A DNA stretch of 64,000 bases from Desulfofundulus salinus (GCF_003627965.1 NZ_RBWE01000001.1:2451514-2515513); one strand, 5' to 3'; shown: positions 9,110 to 19,067, numbered from the stretch's first letter. The notes: a model not told the origin generated them from the sequence alone. Translations and numbers: made by a program.

Positions 9110-10105
9110 TTACCCTATTGTTCCAGTAAGCACCGCCGCCACAAAGGCAGCGTAAAAAACCCCGCCGTAGGCCACCAGAAGCCGTGCATCAAGAAAACCG
9201 CGCCGCAAAAGCAACAGGTAAGTCACCAGCCCGGAAGCCAGGGCCAAAAGCGCACTTATAAAGGCCGTCTCCGTGAGCACCCATGGGGTCATGATAATAC
9301 CGATGGCCGGAATAACGGAACTCTGAAAAACCATCGCCCCGGTAATATTACCCAGGGCCATGGTATCCTTGCGCTGGGCAAGCCAGATGATACTGTTAAA
9401 TTTTTCGGGCATCTCCGTGGCCAGAGGGGCAACCAGAAGGGAGAAAACAAAAGCAGGCACGCCGAGTATGGCCGAGAGATCCGCCACGCCATCTACAAAA
9501 ACCTTCGCCCCGGCCACGATCCCCAAAAAGGCCAGGAGCACCTGGACGATTACCAGAACCAGGGGAGGATTGTCGAGCCTCTTACACAGGTAAAGGGGTT
9601 CGCATTCCCCTTCCTCCTGGTCCAGGGTGCGTCCCCCGGTGATGGTTTCATATACGAAATAAATGTAGGCGACAATCAGCCCCAGGGCCACCACAGGCTT
9701 TAACGGGCGAGGTAGAAAAGCAGCCGCAATGGCTAACGTATAAACCACCAGGAAGAAAAACAGGTCCCGCCGGATCACGTGGGGATCGGGCTCCAGACGC
9801 GTGCGGCGGAAGGCCAGCACGGCCCCCCCGCTGATCAGCAAAGCCAGGGTCCCCAGCATAAAAGGCGCACCCAGAATGGCTCCGATGCCTATTTCCTCTC
9901 CCACTTCACCGCCGCCCAAAAGGATGGCGATCAGGGGAATGACCGTTTCCGGCATGGCCGTACCCACCGCAGCCAGGATGCTCCCCACCGCCCCCTCGGT
10001 CAGGCAAAGCTTCCTTCCCAGCCATTCCACACCGTTGGTAAAAAATCCGGCGCTAACCAGGATAACCCCCAAACTGATTAATAACAGGGCAAGATCCAAA
10101 CCCAT
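9110..10105 (-). CDS. Sodium/calcium exchanger family membrane protein
   Basis: 331 residues from ATG 10105, which has GGAGGG seven bases upstream. About ten hydrophobic segments form two inverted halves, each with an alpha-repeat motif: AVGTAMPETVIPLIAI in the first and SLLVAPLATEMPEKFNSI in the second. The acidic residue after the (P/M)-E context is the cation site of the CaCA superfamily. It should exchange Ca2+ or a related cation for Na+ or H+ across the plasma membrane. It stands alone between a terminator upstream and the maf operon promoter downstream. Confidence 0.88.
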   Translation of the reverse strand: MGLDLALLLISLGVILVSAGFFTNGVEWLGRKLCLTEGAVGSILAAVGTAMPETVIPLIAILLGGGEVGEEIGIGAILGAPFMLGTLALLISGGAVLAFRRTRLEPDPHVIRRDLFFFLVVYTLAIAAAFLPRPLKPVVALGLIVAYIYFVYETITGGRTLDQEEGECEPLYLCKRLDNPPLVLVIVQVLLAFLGIVAGAKVFVDGVADLSAILGVPAFVFSLLVAPLATEMPEKFNSIIWLAQRKDTMALGNITGAMVFQSSVIPAIGIIMTPWVLTETAFISALLALASGLVTYLLLLRRGFLDARLLVAYGGVFYAAFVAAVLTGTIG

Positions 10106-10121
10106 CGAAGCTCCCTCCACA

Positions 10122-10156
10122 TAAAAAGGCCCACCGCCAAAAAACGACGGGCCTTA
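10122..10156 (-). terminator. Rho-independent terminator after the germination operon
   Basis: Minus strand: AAGGCCCGTCG pairs with CGGTGGGCCTT (two G-U pairs) over an eight-base loop, followed by TTTTT. Confidence 0.85.
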
Positions 10157-10248
10157 CGTCTGGAATTAATTATAGCCCCACTGGCCGGCAAAGTCCAGCC
10201 TTATGCTGCCGGGGGTACCCGGCCAAACTGCCGGCGCCGGCACATCCT

Positions 10249-10479
10249 TTAAGTGAGGGCCTTCTGGATCAAGCTGGTCAGCGGGGCAAAAACGGCTTCC
10301 ACGGCTTTGGCCGGGTTGGGCAGCGGTATTCTCAGGACCAGGCCAAAGCTGTAGATCATGCCAAGGAACAAAAGCACACTAAAAGCAATCAATTCCCGCC
10401 ACATTTTCTTTTTAACCAGGGGCGGAACCTGCAGGGCGATAATGATGATAAAGACCAGGCTGAGCAAAACAACCTCCAT
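10249..10479 (-). CDS. Small membrane protein at the end of the ger operon
   Basis: 76 residues with two hydrophobic helices (LLSLVFIIIIALQVP and LIAFSVLLFLGMIYSFGLVL) and a short C-terminal tail. GGAGG precedes the start region. Its first 68 bases overlap the 3' end of the GerC-type gene in another frame, so the two are probably translationally coupled. I do not recognise a family; by position it could be an accessory subunit of the receptor. Confidence 0.65.
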   Translation of the reverse strand: MEVVLLSLVFIIIIALQVPPLVKKKMWRELIAFSVLLFLGMIYSFGLVLRIPLPNPAKAVEAVFAPLTSLIQKALT

Positions 10480-11866
10480 CGTACATTACCCTCCTTGATA
10501 TGTTTATTAAGCCAACTTCCTGCATCCCTGAAGGCTGCAGGGGCCTATTGATCAGGCCCATACGCCGGATCACGACTTTCACTTCTACCGTCACGGGCAT
10601 GGTCGCGAAAACATCCTCCCATTCCCGTTCCACTTGCCTCCACACCCGGGGATACTTGCGGTGCACCGCTTCACCAAAGCCGAGGACATCGGCCCGGTAT
10701 TCCTCCTGCAGCCTGGTTACGCAGGCCATGACCTCCTGCTTGATTACCCCGGCCAGCTGTTTTTCCAGCCGGGAAATGACCTGGGGATTCCTTAAATCAA
10801 TCTCCAGGTTTTCCGATTCGGTAATGTTCACGCGGGTGTTGATCTCCACCCTCATGCCCGGCTGCCCGCTGGCCAGAAACGGTTCCAGCTTCACTCCCCC
10901 GCGGCCGGCACGCAAAATTTCCACGGCCAGTTTCTGTTCACCCCGGGAGCCGGGAAGGGAAAAGGTGACTGGCCCGCCCCGCACTTCCCCCCGCACCCAC
11001 AACAATCCCCGGGCTTCCCGTTCGTTAAGCCATCCCACCAACCTGTCCCGGCGAAAAACGGCTGTCCCGGTAAGTTTGATGTTATGAAAGGGCGCAGGCC
11101 CTGCCCCCCCGGGATGCAGGGACATGCGGCTAAAAGCGGCGTTGGGCACTACTTCCAAAATGGCCGTATAGGGCTCCACGCCTGAATTCTCCAGCATCTC
11201 GACAAATTCCCCCAGGTGGGTGGGGGCGAAACGGGCGGAAAGTTCCTGGTTGTTGATTATCCCCACGATATCCTGTGCCGGGGTGACCTCCAGGTGGACG
11301 GGAACCTCCATGATATCCCTGGGATCCCCCCTGGCCACCAGGATCCAGGTATCCCGCCGGAACTGGCGGTTGCGCTCAAAGAAATCCATCACTTCCGCAA
11401 CCCCCCTTTCCCGGGCCAGTTTTTCGGAAATAATGATCACCTGGTTGTGGGCGAAAAAGAGCTCCCGGGGGCTTTCCATGGACAACCGGCGGATGGCCTC
11501 AAAAACCGTCCTGGCCTCCGTGGCCAGGTTGTGGTAGCGCTTGCGCCCGCCACCCCCCCCACCACCACCGCCACCGACACCGCTCATACCGCCACCCCCG
11601 CCTCCGCCGGCAACTGCCGCGGGAACCAGGGTCTGCACTACCACGCGTATCTTGCCCTCGGGGGCGGCATCCACGGCCGTGAGCAAAACAATGCCCAGCT
11701 CTTCCACCTCCCGGTGGTCCCAGCAGCCACTGAGGACGAGAGGCAAAAACAACAACAGAAACACTAACACCTTAATCCGCCCGCCCCGGGGAAAAAGGCG
11801 GAAACGATGACCCGGGACTGATTCTGGTTGTTTTGGCCGGCTACAAGCAAAACAAAACCTGCTCAT
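10412..11866 (-). CDS. Ger(x)C family spore germination lipoprotein
   Basis: 484 residues if started at ATG 11866. A lipoprotein signal is clear: VLVFLLLFLPLVLSGCWD, with lipobox LSGC. The mature start CWDHREVEELG is typical of the C subunits of germinant receptors such as GerAC/GerKC. The sequence follows the three-domain GerAC layout up to VVIRRMGLINRPLQPS. Residues following LVPAAV are two poly-glycine runs split by MSGV. It acts on the outer face of the spore inner membrane with the A subunit encoded upstream. The frame is open further upstream and overlaps the A gene by 17 bp, so the exact start is not certain. Confidence 0.9.
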   Translation of the reverse strand: MSRFCFACSRPKQPESVPGHRFRLFPRGGRIKVLVFLLLFLPLVLSGCWDHREVEELGIVLLTAVDAAPEGKIRVVVQTLVPAAVAGGGGGGGMSGVGGGGGGGGGGRKRYHNLATEARTVFEAIRRLSMESPRELFFAHNQVIIISEKLARERGVAEVMDFFERNRQFRRDTWILVARGDPRDIMEVPVHLEVTPAQDIVGIINNQELSARFAPTHLGEFVEMLENSGVEPYTAILEVVPNAAFSRMSLHPGGAGPAPFHNIKLTGTAVFRRDRLVGWLNEREARGLLWVRGEVRGGPVTFSLPGSRGEQKLAVEILRAGRGGVKLEPFLASGQPGMRVEINTRVNITESENLEIDLRNPQVISRLEKQLAGVIKQEVMACVTRLQEEYRADVLGFGEAVHRKYPRVWRQVEREWEDVFATMPVTVEVKVVIRRMGLINRPLQPSGMQEVGLINISRRVMYDGGCFAQPGLYHHYRPAGSAPG

Positions 11867-11912
11867 CTGGCCACTACCCTTTAAGCCTGCAAAGATATAG
11901 ATGCGGCTTCTG

Positions 11913-13574
11913 TTACCTTTTCTGCCCACCGCCGCCCCCCTTTTGCCCTTTCTGGGTTGGTGGGGCGGGTTTCAAACCCTGCACCTGGCGGATGGGATCC
12001 TCTTTGGCCAGCTCCGAAGGGCGGGCCTCCCTCGCCCACAGGGGCGCCCGCATCATCACATCCTTTAAATCCCTGGCGTGCATGGGGGCCAGGGGGGCCA
12101 GGTAAGGGATGCCGAAGGAACGCATGGAAGCCATGTGTACCAGGATGGCCAAAAGCCCCATCATCACCCCGAAGATCCCAAGGGTGGCCGCCAGGGCCAT
12201 CATGGGGAAGCGCAACAGGCGCATGGTGATGGCCATGCTGAATACCGGTGCCACAAAGGAACTGATACCGGTCAGGGCCACGACTATAACCATGAGGCTG
12301 GACACAATCCCGGCCGACACGGCCGCCTGGCCGATCACCAGGGCACCCACAATGCTCACCGCCTGGCCCACGTTCCGGGGCAGGCGGATGCCGGCCTCCC
12401 TCAAGGCCTCAAAGGTAAATTCCATCAGGAAGGCCTCCACAAAGGCCGGGACGGGCACCCCTTCCCGGGAGGCGGCTATGTTGATCAAAAGCCGGGTAGG
12501 AATCATTTCCTGGTGAAAGGTGGTAATGGATATGTAAAGCGAAGGTAATATCAAAGATGCAATAAAGGCAATGTAACGAAGCCAGCGTACGGCCGTGGCC
12601 AGAAAGAAGCGTTCGTAGTAGTCCTCGGAAGACTGTATGAAAACGACAAACTCCGCCGGCACGATGAGCACAAAGGGGGTACCGTCGGTGATAATGGCCA
12701 CGCGCCCGTCCAGAAGCATGCTCACCACCCGGTCGGGACGCTCGGTGCGGAACACCTGGGGGAAGGGAGAATACGGGTGATCCTCGATTAATTCTTCGAT
12801 ATTACCGCTTTCGATTATGCCGTCCACCTTGATGCGAGAAAGACGGTCCTTCACTTCCTGCACCAGCCGGGGATCGGCCAATCCCCTGAGATAAACTATC
12901 TCCACAAAGGTACGGGTGCGCTCCCCCAGGGTGATCCTCTCGATCACCAGGTTGGGATTGCGCAGGTGGCGGCGGATGAGGGAGGTGTTGGTGCGCAGCA
13001 ACTCGGTAAACCCCTCCCGGGGCCCCCGCACCACGCTCTCACTGGTGGGCTCCTCGATACCCCGCACCGGCCAGCCGGGAGCGGTGGCCAGAAGGGCCGC
13101 TGCTTTCCCTTCAATGAGTACGGCCACGTCACCATAAAGAATCCCATCGAGCAGTTCAAAAACAGTAGCAGCTTCCTTCACCGAACTCACATTAATCATG
13201 AAATTACGAACCAGGGTGAACAAATCCCCGGCCGCCTTCCCCCCCAGGCCGGCCATGCGGGACTCCAGGGTCAGGCCTTTGATCAAAGTGTCATTGACCG
13301 TACCTTTGTCCGTCATGCCGTCAATAAAAACAACGGCCCCGGGAACACCCCCGTCAACACCAAGCTGAAGCTCGCGGATAACCAAATCGCTGCTGTGCCC
13401 CAGGATTTGCTTAATAAGGGCCAGGTTGTCCTTTAACCGGGAACTCAGGGGCATCTTTTTCAATTCCCCGGCCTCGTAGCTTTGCTCCCATTGAACGTGG
13501 CTTTCCTTGAGGGATTGGGGGCTTTTTTTGCCCTTCGGCAAAATCCGGGCAAAATTTTTTAAAATGCGGACCAA
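11913..13574 (-). CDS. GerA-type spore germination protein (A subunit)
   Basis: 553 residues. TTG start at 13574 with GGGAGGTG seven bases upstream. A soluble N-terminal domain (to about 300) is followed by a membrane domain of five or so helices starting near FLATAVRWLRYIAFIASLILP. Conserved GerA features include DGMTDKGTVND and VIIDGTPFVLIVPAEFV-like ITDGTPFVLIVP. The C-terminal tail is Gly/Gln-rich. With the C subunit it forms a nutrient receptor of the spore inner membrane. No typical B-subunit permease gene is visible next to it. Confidence 0.92.
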   Translation of the reverse strand: MVRILKNFARILPKGKKSPQSLKESHVQWEQSYEAGELKKMPLSSRLKDNLALIKQILGHSSDLVIRELQLGVDGGVPGAVVFIDGMTDKGTVNDTLIKGLTLESRMAGLGGKAAGDLFTLVRNFMINVSSVKEAATVFELLDGILYGDVAVLIEGKAAALLATAPGWPVRGIEEPTSESVVRGPREGFTELLRTNTSLIRRHLRNPNLVIERITLGERTRTFVEIVYLRGLADPRLVQEVKDRLSRIKVDGIIESGNIEELIEDHPYSPFPQVFRTERPDRVVSMLLDGRVAIITDGTPFVLIVPAEFVVFIQSSEDYYERFFLATAVRWLRYIAFIASLILPSLYISITTFHQEMIPTRLLINIAASREGVPVPAFVEAFLMEFTFEALREAGIRLPRNVGQAVSIVGALVIGQAAVSAGIVSSLMVIVVALTGISSFVAPVFSMAITMRLLRFPMMALAATLGIFGVMMGLLAILVHMASMRSFGIPYLAPLAPMHARDLKDVMMRAPLWAREARPSELAKEDPIRQVQGLKPAPPTQKGQKGGGGGQKR

Positions 13575-13669
13575 AGGAACACCTCCCGGGAATGGGGCGA
13601 ATGGTGAATTACCCCTTCGAGATGGTATTATGAGTTGGCCGGGGAGGTTTTATCCAACTGTGCCAAATT

Positions 13670-13696
13670 AAAAAAGCACCGGTTCATTCGGTGCTC
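13670..13696 (-). terminator. Rho-independent terminator overlapping the folC stop
   Basis: Minus strand: GAGCACCG-AATGAAC-CGGTGCTT followed by a T run. The left arm includes the last folC codons and stop. Confidence 0.85.
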
Positions 13697-15093
13697 GCCA
13701 TCATATTCACCTTCGCCATAAGCACCTCCCGGGCTTCGGCCACCATGTACAGTGAACCGGTTATACAAACCACATCACCGGGACGGGCCATGGATAAGGC
13801 ATGCTCCACGGCTTCGGGAACGGACTCGATGGTGTAGACCTTGGGTACATATTTTTGGGCCTCTTCGGCCAGACGCCGCCAGTCGCCGGCCCGGGGACTG
13901 TTGGGCCGGGTAACCACCACCGCCCGGGCCCGGGGGGCCAGCTCAGCCACCACCCGGCCCCGCTCCTTATCCCCCAGCATACCGATGACCAGCACAACTT
14001 CTTTGCCGGGGAGATAGTCGTCCAATGCTCTGGCCAGGCTGCGGGCGCCGTCGTAGTTATGGGCACCGTCCAGCAGCACCAGGGGCCGGCTCAAGACAAT
14101 CTCCAACCGGGCCGGCCAGCGGACTGCGGCCAGGCCCCGGTACAGGGCTTCCTCAGGAATGGCAAACCCCTGCTCCACCAGCAATTCCACCACCGCCACC
14201 GCCCCGGCGGTATTCACCTGCTGATGCCGCCCCAGGAGGGGGATAAAGAGATCCCGGTAGGTGCGGCGCAGGCCGTGCACCGTCAGGTACTGCCCGCCCT
14301 GATCAAACCCACCCGCGGCTGCCTCCCACAAAACGGTGCGGTAAGAAATCCCCGGGTTGAACTCAACTGCCGTTTCTTCACCCGAAGCAATGGCGGGGTC
14401 CATACTGGAAGTGCCACCAGTAACACGGTCCACCAGCACCATGGGTGAACCCTTCTCCCGGCAAAACTGTGCCACCACTTCCAGGGCTTCTCCCCGGCAG
14501 GCCGTCACCAGGGGGACCCCGGGCTTGATAATTCCGGCCTTGACAGTAGCAATCTCCCGGATGGTTTGCCCCAGGTAATCCATGTGATCCATGGCTACGT
14601 TGGTGATTACCGTAACCAAAGGCCTTTCCACTACATTGGTGGAATCAATGGCTCCCCCCAGCCCCACCTCCAGGATTAAGAAATCTACCCCTTCCTCGTA
14701 AAAATATTTGAAGGCCATGGCGGTGCTGACCTCAAACTCGGTGGGATGCTCGAAACCTTGCGCCACCATGGCTTCCAGGTGGGGCTTCAGCTGGCTGATC
14801 AACGAGGCCACCCGCTCAGCCGAGATTTGCACTCCATCAATTTGATACCGTTCCGTATAGGAATGCAGGTGAGGCGAGGTGAAAGTACCCGTGCGGTAAC
14901 CGGCGGCGGTGAGGACGGAAGCCACCATGGCGGTGGTGGAACCCTTGCCGTTGGTGCCCCCGATATGCACCACCTTTAGCTTTTTCTGGGGATCCCCCAG
15001 CCGGCGCAACAGCTCCTTGATGCGCCCCAGGCCGAAATTTATACCGAATTTGGTCAGGTTCTGCAGGTAGGTCATGGCTTCATCGTACTGCAC
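13684..15093 (-). CDS. folC: Folylpolyglutamate synthase / dihydrofolate synthase
   Basis: About 469 residues from GTG 15093 (VQYDEAMTYLQNLTKFGINF), chosen for GAGGT seven bases upstream and because family members start there; the open frame continues to 15162 through repeat-like DNA. Mur-ligase signatures are present: P-loop HIGGTNGKGSTTAM, VGLGGAIDSTN, and LLDGAHNYDGAR. The enzyme adds glutamate to folates and may also make dihydrofolate. It follows valS, a pairing common in Firmicutes. Confidence 0.95.
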   Translation of the reverse strand: MQYDEAMTYLQNLTKFGINFGLGRIKELLRRLGDPQKKLKVVHIGGTNGKGSTTAMVASVLTAAGYRTGTFTSPHLHSYTERYQIDGVQISAERVASLISQLKPHLEAMVAQGFEHPTEFEVSTAMAFKYFYEEGVDFLILEVGLGGAIDSTNVVERPLVTVITNVAMDHMDYLGQTIREIATVKAGIIKPGVPLVTACRGEALEVVAQFCREKGSPMVLVDRVTGGTSSMDPAIASGEETAVEFNPGISYRTVLWEAAAGGFDQGGQYLTVHGLRRTYRDLFIPLLGRHQQVNTAGAVAVVELLVEQGFAIPEEALYRGLAAVRWPARLEIVLSRPLVLLDGAHNYDGARSLARALDDYLPGKEVVLVIGMLGDKERGRVVAELAPRARAVVVTRPNSPRAGDWRRLAEEAQKYVPKVYTIESVPEAVEHALSMARPGDVVCITGSLYMVAEAREVLMAKVNMMASTE

Positions 15094-15125
15094 CGCTGTC
15101 ACCTCAAACAAAGAACGTGCTTTAT

Positions 15126-15156
15126 GCAAGTCGTTCGCTTTGGACCCAGCACTCAC
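15126..15156. repeat. Short dispersed repeat upstream of folC
   Basis: Plus strand GCAAGTCGTTCGCT (15126-15139) is the exact reverse complement of AGCGAACGACTTGC in the element at 44771-44784. CCCAGCACTCAC (15145-15156) repeats the arm at 4621-4632. This looks like a fragment of the same repeat family lying in the valS-folC spacer. Confidence 0.5.
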
Positions 15157-15198
15157 TGGCATACCAGGTATTCATAAAACCGGAGGTATCAATTAAAC

Positions 15199-17844
15199 TT
15201 ATCCCCCGAGCATTGCCAGCCTTTCCCGGATGGCAGTTGCTTTGCCCGCCAGCTCCGCTTCTTTGGCCCGTTCCTTTTCCACCACTTCCGCCGGCGCTTT
15301 GGCCAGGAAACTTTCGTTCCCCAGCTTGCCCTGCACCTTCTTGAGATCCTTTTCCACTGCGGCCAGTTCCTTTTTCAGGCGGGCCAGCTCCCGGTCAATG
15401 TCGATGAGTCCAGCCAGGGGTACATAAATTTCCACTCCCCGGGCCACCCCGTGGGCAGCCTGCGGGGGAATCTCTTCCAGCTCGGGCCGCACCTGTACCC
15501 GGCAGCGGGCCAGCCCCTCGATGTAACCGGGCCATTTCTGGACCAAATCCCGGGTATCCGGGTCCGTTACCACCAGAATTGCATCGGCCGTCTTGCCCGG
15601 GGGTACATTCATTTCGCTCCTGATGTGCCGGATGGACCGGATTACCTCCATGAGCACCGCCATTTCGGCCTCGGCCCTTTCATCCCGCAGCTCCGGCTGA
15701 TAAACCGGCCAGGGGGACTGCATAATGGTGCGCCCCTGGTGGGGCAGGCGCTGCCAGATTTCTTCGGTAATGAAGGGCATAAAAGGATGGAGCAACTCCA
15801 TGGCTCCCCGCAACACCCGGGCCAGTACGTCCTGGGCGCAGGCCCGGTCCCGGCCGTCTTTGGCACGGTAAAGGCGGGGCTTGACCAGTTCAATATACCA
15901 GTCACAGAACTCGTCCCAGATGAATTCATAGAGCACCCGGGCTGCTTCTCCCAGCTCATAGGCTTCCAGGAATTGGGTCACTTCCTGGACGCAGGCCTGA
16001 TAGCGGCTCAATATCCAGCGGTCGGCCAGGGTATGGTATTCCCTTCCCGGGGCCGCCGCCGGGTCATAATCCGCCAGGTTCATCAGGGCAAAGCGGGAAG
16101 CGTTCCAGATCTTGTTGGCAAAGTTCCGCGCCCCGTCCAGGCGCTCAAAGTGAAAGCGCAGGTCGTTGCCGGGCGTATTGCCGGTCACCAGCATAAAGCG
16201 CAGGCTGTCCGCACCGTGACTTTCAATCACATCAATGGGGTCCACCCCGTTACCCAGGGACTTGCTCATCTTGCGCCCCAGGGCATCCAGAACCAGGCCG
16301 TGGATAAACACTTCCCGGAAGGGCACTTCCTGCATGAAGTGCAGGCCGCTCACAATCATCCGGGCCACCCAGAAGAAGATGATATCCCGGCCCGTCACCA
16401 GCACGGAAGTGGGATAATAGTAATCCAGCTCCGGCGTCTTTTCCGGCCAGCCCAGGGTGGAAAAGGGCCACAGGGCCGAGGAAAACCAGGTGTCCAGCAC
16501 GTCGGGATCCTGCTCCAGCCGGCTTGAGCCGCAGCGGGTGCATTTCCGGGGCGGTTCCTTGGCCGCGATGACCTCCCCACAGTCACGGCAATACCACACC
16601 GGGATGCGGTGGCCCCACCAGAGCTGCCGGGAAATGCACCAGTCCCGGATGTTTTCCATCCAGTTCAGGTAAATTTTCGTGAAGCGTTCCGGCACGAAGC
16701 GAATGCGGCCTTCCTTTACCGCCCGGATGGCAGGTTCGGCCAGGGGTTTCATGCGCACAAACCACTGGCGGGACAGCATGGGTTCAATAACCGTGTTGCA
16801 GCGGTAACAGTGTCCCACGGCGTGGTTGTGATCTTCCACTTTGACCAGGTAACCCTGCTCTTTTAAATCCTTGATGATCCTTTTGCGGCACTCCCAGCGG
16901 TCCAGGCCCCGGTAAGGGCCGGCCTCATCATTCATCACCGCGTCCTTGTTGATCACCCGCACCTGGGGCAGGTTGTGCCGCCGCCCCACCTCAAAGTCGT
17001 TAGGATCGTGGGCGGGAGTAATCTTCACCGCCCCGGTGCCAAAGGAGGGATCCACGTACTCATCGGCAATGACGGGCATTTCCCGGCCCAAAAGGGGCAG
17101 GACCAGGGTTTTGCCCACCAGGTGCCGGTAGCGTTCGTCCCCGGGGTGAACAGCCACGGCCACGTCACCCAGCATGGTTTCCGGCCGGGTGGTGGCCACG
17201 GTAATGGCATCACGACCGTCCCTGGTGGGGTATTTGATGTAATAGAGCTGCCCGGGCTTGTCCAGGTGCTCCACTTCAATGTCGGAAATGGTGGTGTGGC
17301 AGCGGGGGCACCAGTTGACGATATAATAGTCCCGGTAGATGAGGCCCTGTTCATACAGGCGCAGGAAAACTTCTTTGACCGCTTCGGAACACCCCTCGTC
17401 CATGGTAAAGCGCTCCCGGTCCCAGTCACAGGAAGCCCCCAGGCGGCGCAGCTGGTGCGTTATGCGCCCGCCGTACTGTTCCTTCCAGGCCCAGACCCGC
17501 TCTAAGAACTTCTCCCGGCCCAGGTCATGTTTGCTTTTCCCCTCTCTGGCCAGCTGTTCTTCCACCCTGGCCTGGGTGGCAATACCCGCATGGTCGGTGC
17601 CGGGAAGCCACAGGGTGTTATAGCCCTGCATGCGGCGCCAGCGGGTGAGAATGTCCTGCAGAGTATTATCCAGGGCATGCCCCATGTGCAGCTGCCCGGT
17701 GACATTGGGCGGGGGCATGACAATGGAAAAAGGCTCCCGGGCATCAACCTTGGCATGAAAGAATTTATTTTCCTCCCAGTAGCGGTACCACTTTTCCTCC
17801 ACGGCCCGGGGATCATAAGTGGTGGGCATGTCAAATTGCGTCAT
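15199..17844 (-). CDS. valS: Valyl-tRNA synthetase
   Basis: 881 residues, normal length. Class I motifs are HMGH at 53-56 and KMSKS at 525-529. The editing domain (around 200-330) has the TTRPETMLGD sequence, and the C-terminal coiled-coil arm (about 810-881, ELARLKKELAAVEKDLKKVQ) is present. It charges tRNA-Val with valine. The spacer to the divergent gene at 17997 is too short for a T-box leader and contains none of its conserved bases. A constitutive-looking promoter is present instead. Confidence 0.98.
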   Translation of the reverse strand: MTQFDMPTTYDPRAVEEKWYRYWEENKFFHAKVDAREPFSIVMPPPNVTGQLHMGHALDNTLQDILTRWRRMQGYNTLWLPGTDHAGIATQARVEEQLAREGKSKHDLGREKFLERVWAWKEQYGGRITHQLRRLGASCDWDRERFTMDEGCSEAVKEVFLRLYEQGLIYRDYYIVNWCPRCHTTISDIEVEHLDKPGQLYYIKYPTRDGRDAITVATTRPETMLGDVAVAVHPGDERYRHLVGKTLVLPLLGREMPVIADEYVDPSFGTGAVKITPAHDPNDFEVGRRHNLPQVRVINKDAVMNDEAGPYRGLDRWECRKRIIKDLKEQGYLVKVEDHNHAVGHCYRCNTVIEPMLSRQWFVRMKPLAEPAIRAVKEGRIRFVPERFTKIYLNWMENIRDWCISRQLWWGHRIPVWYCRDCGEVIAAKEPPRKCTRCGSSRLEQDPDVLDTWFSSALWPFSTLGWPEKTPELDYYYPTSVLVTGRDIIFFWVARMIVSGLHFMQEVPFREVFIHGLVLDALGRKMSKSLGNGVDPIDVIESHGADSLRFMLVTGNTPGNDLRFHFERLDGARNFANKIWNASRFALMNLADYDPAAAPGREYHTLADRWILSRYQACVQEVTQFLEAYELGEAARVLYEFIWDEFCDWYIELVKPRLYRAKDGRDRACAQDVLARVLRGAMELLHPFMPFITEEIWQRLPHQGRTIMQSPWPVYQPELRDERAEAEMAVLMEVIRSIRHIRSEMNVPPGKTADAILVVTDPDTRDLVQKWPGYIEGLARCRVQVRPELEEIPPQAAHGVARGVEIYVPLAGLIDIDRELARLKKELAAVEKDLKKVQGKLGNESFLAKAPAEVVEKERAKEAELAGKATAIRERLAMLGG

Positions 17845-17873
17845 AATGCCTCTCCTCCCTGTAATCTGTGAAC

Positions 17874-17902
17874 ATTATAATGTGATCCCCGTTTTTTAGC
17901 AA
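17874..17902 (-). promoter_or_regulatory. Promoter of valS-folC
   Basis: Minus strand TTGCTA, 17-base spacer, TATAAT, about 30 bases upstream of the valS start. Confidence 0.65.
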
Positions 17903-17996
17903 CCTCCGGGACAAATTCCTGGCATGAAATGCTAATAACCCCATAGAGATAGTTAAAGGGGAAAATGAGGCCATGGAGAACGGGGGGTGTTAAAAA

Positions 17997-19067
17997 TTGG
18001 GCAGGCCCAGGTTGTTGCTGGTGCTTTTGCTGCTCTTAAGCCTGACCCTGGCAGCGGGTGCCATAATCATTAAAAGGTTTAGCCAACCACAACCGGAAAC
18101 CAACATCATACGGTTAATGGAGGGGCCGCACTCGGTTTACCACCTGCCCCATTACATAGCCCTGGCCCTGGGTTTTTTTAAGGAGCAGGGGCTGGAAGTG
18201 GTTCTGGAAAATACGGCCAATGAACAAACATTGCTGCCCGCCCTGGCCGGCGAACGGGCCGACGTAGTCTTAGTTGGCCTGGAAGAGGCCATCTACAGCC
18301 GGGCAGACGGATCTATGGACGACGTGATGGCCTTTGCCGCCCTGACCCGGCGGGACAGCCATTTCCTGCTGGCCCGCAAGGCAAAGGACTCCTTTGAATG
18401 GGCCGGTTTAAAAGAAAAGACCGTCATTACTGGCTGGCCGGAAAGCATTGAGACGGTGCTTTTAGAGGGTCTTTTAAGGCAAAACAACATCGCTCCCTAC
18501 CGGGAGGTAACCCTCTATACCAACATTCCGGCGTCTTTACGCATAGGTGCCTTTTCAGCAGGGTCGGGGGATTTTATCATCCTGGCCGAACCACAGGCCT
18601 CAATGGTGGAAAACGCGGGGGTGGGCCGGGTGGTGGTTTCCCTGGGTAAAGAAGCAGGTCCCCTGCCGGCGACGGTTTACGTGGCCAGGACGGATTTCAT
18701 CCGCAAAAACCCCGTCGCCCTGCAGCGTTTTACAAATGCCGTATACAAGGCCCAGCTCTGGCTGGCCCATCACAGCACCCGCGAGGCTGCCCGGGTGGTC
18801 GGGCCTTATTTAAGGGATATGAACGAGAACCTCCTCTTGCGGGCCATTGAGCGCTACCGGGCCCAGGAAACCTGGGCCACCAACCCGGTCATCGATCCCG
18901 AAAGGTTTAACTATCTAATGGATTTGCTGGACCAGTCCCGGGAAGTAGCCAGAAGGATTCCCCCGGAACAAATAATAAACAACCAGTTTGCCCAAAAAGC
19001 CGTGGAAACGGTGCAGTACGTTCCGGAAAAGGAAAAACCGCGCTGGTTTCAACGTTTAAAGATTTAA
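17997..19067 (+). CDS. ABC transporter substrate-binding protein, NMT1/SsuA-like
   Basis: 356 residues from a TTG start. A hydrophobic N-terminal segment (LLLVLLLLLSLTLAAGAIII) looks like an uncleaved anchor or signal peptide without a lipobox Cys. The body has the periplasmic-binding fold of the nitrate/sulfonate/thiamine-precursor group: HYIALALGFFKEQGLEVVL near 55-73 and LPALAGERADVVLVG near 83-97. No permease or ATPase gene is adjacent, so its substrate cannot be read from context. It is divergent from valS and converges on engB with a four-base overlap of stops. Confidence 0.8.
   Translation: MGRPRLLLVLLLLLSLTLAAGAIIIKRFSQPQPETNIIRLMEGPHSVYHLPHYIALALGFFKEQGLEVVLENTANEQTLLPALAGERADVVLVGLEEAIYSRADGSMDDVMAFAALTRRDSHFLLARKAKDSFEWAGLKEKTVITGWPESIETVLLEGLLRQNNIAPYREVTLYTNIPASLRIGAFSAGSGDFIILAEPQASMVENAGVGRVVVSLGKEAGPLPATVYVARTDFIRKNPVALQRFTNAVYKAQLWLAHHSTREAARVVGPYLRDMNENLLLRAIERYRAQETWATNPVIDPERFNYLMDLLDQSREVARRIPPEQIINNQFAQKAVETVQYVPEKEKPRWFQRLKI

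Noticed and set aside
17845..17996. T-box leader for valS
   Set aside because: The spacer is about 150 bases and shows neither the specifier structure nor the conserved T-box sequence.
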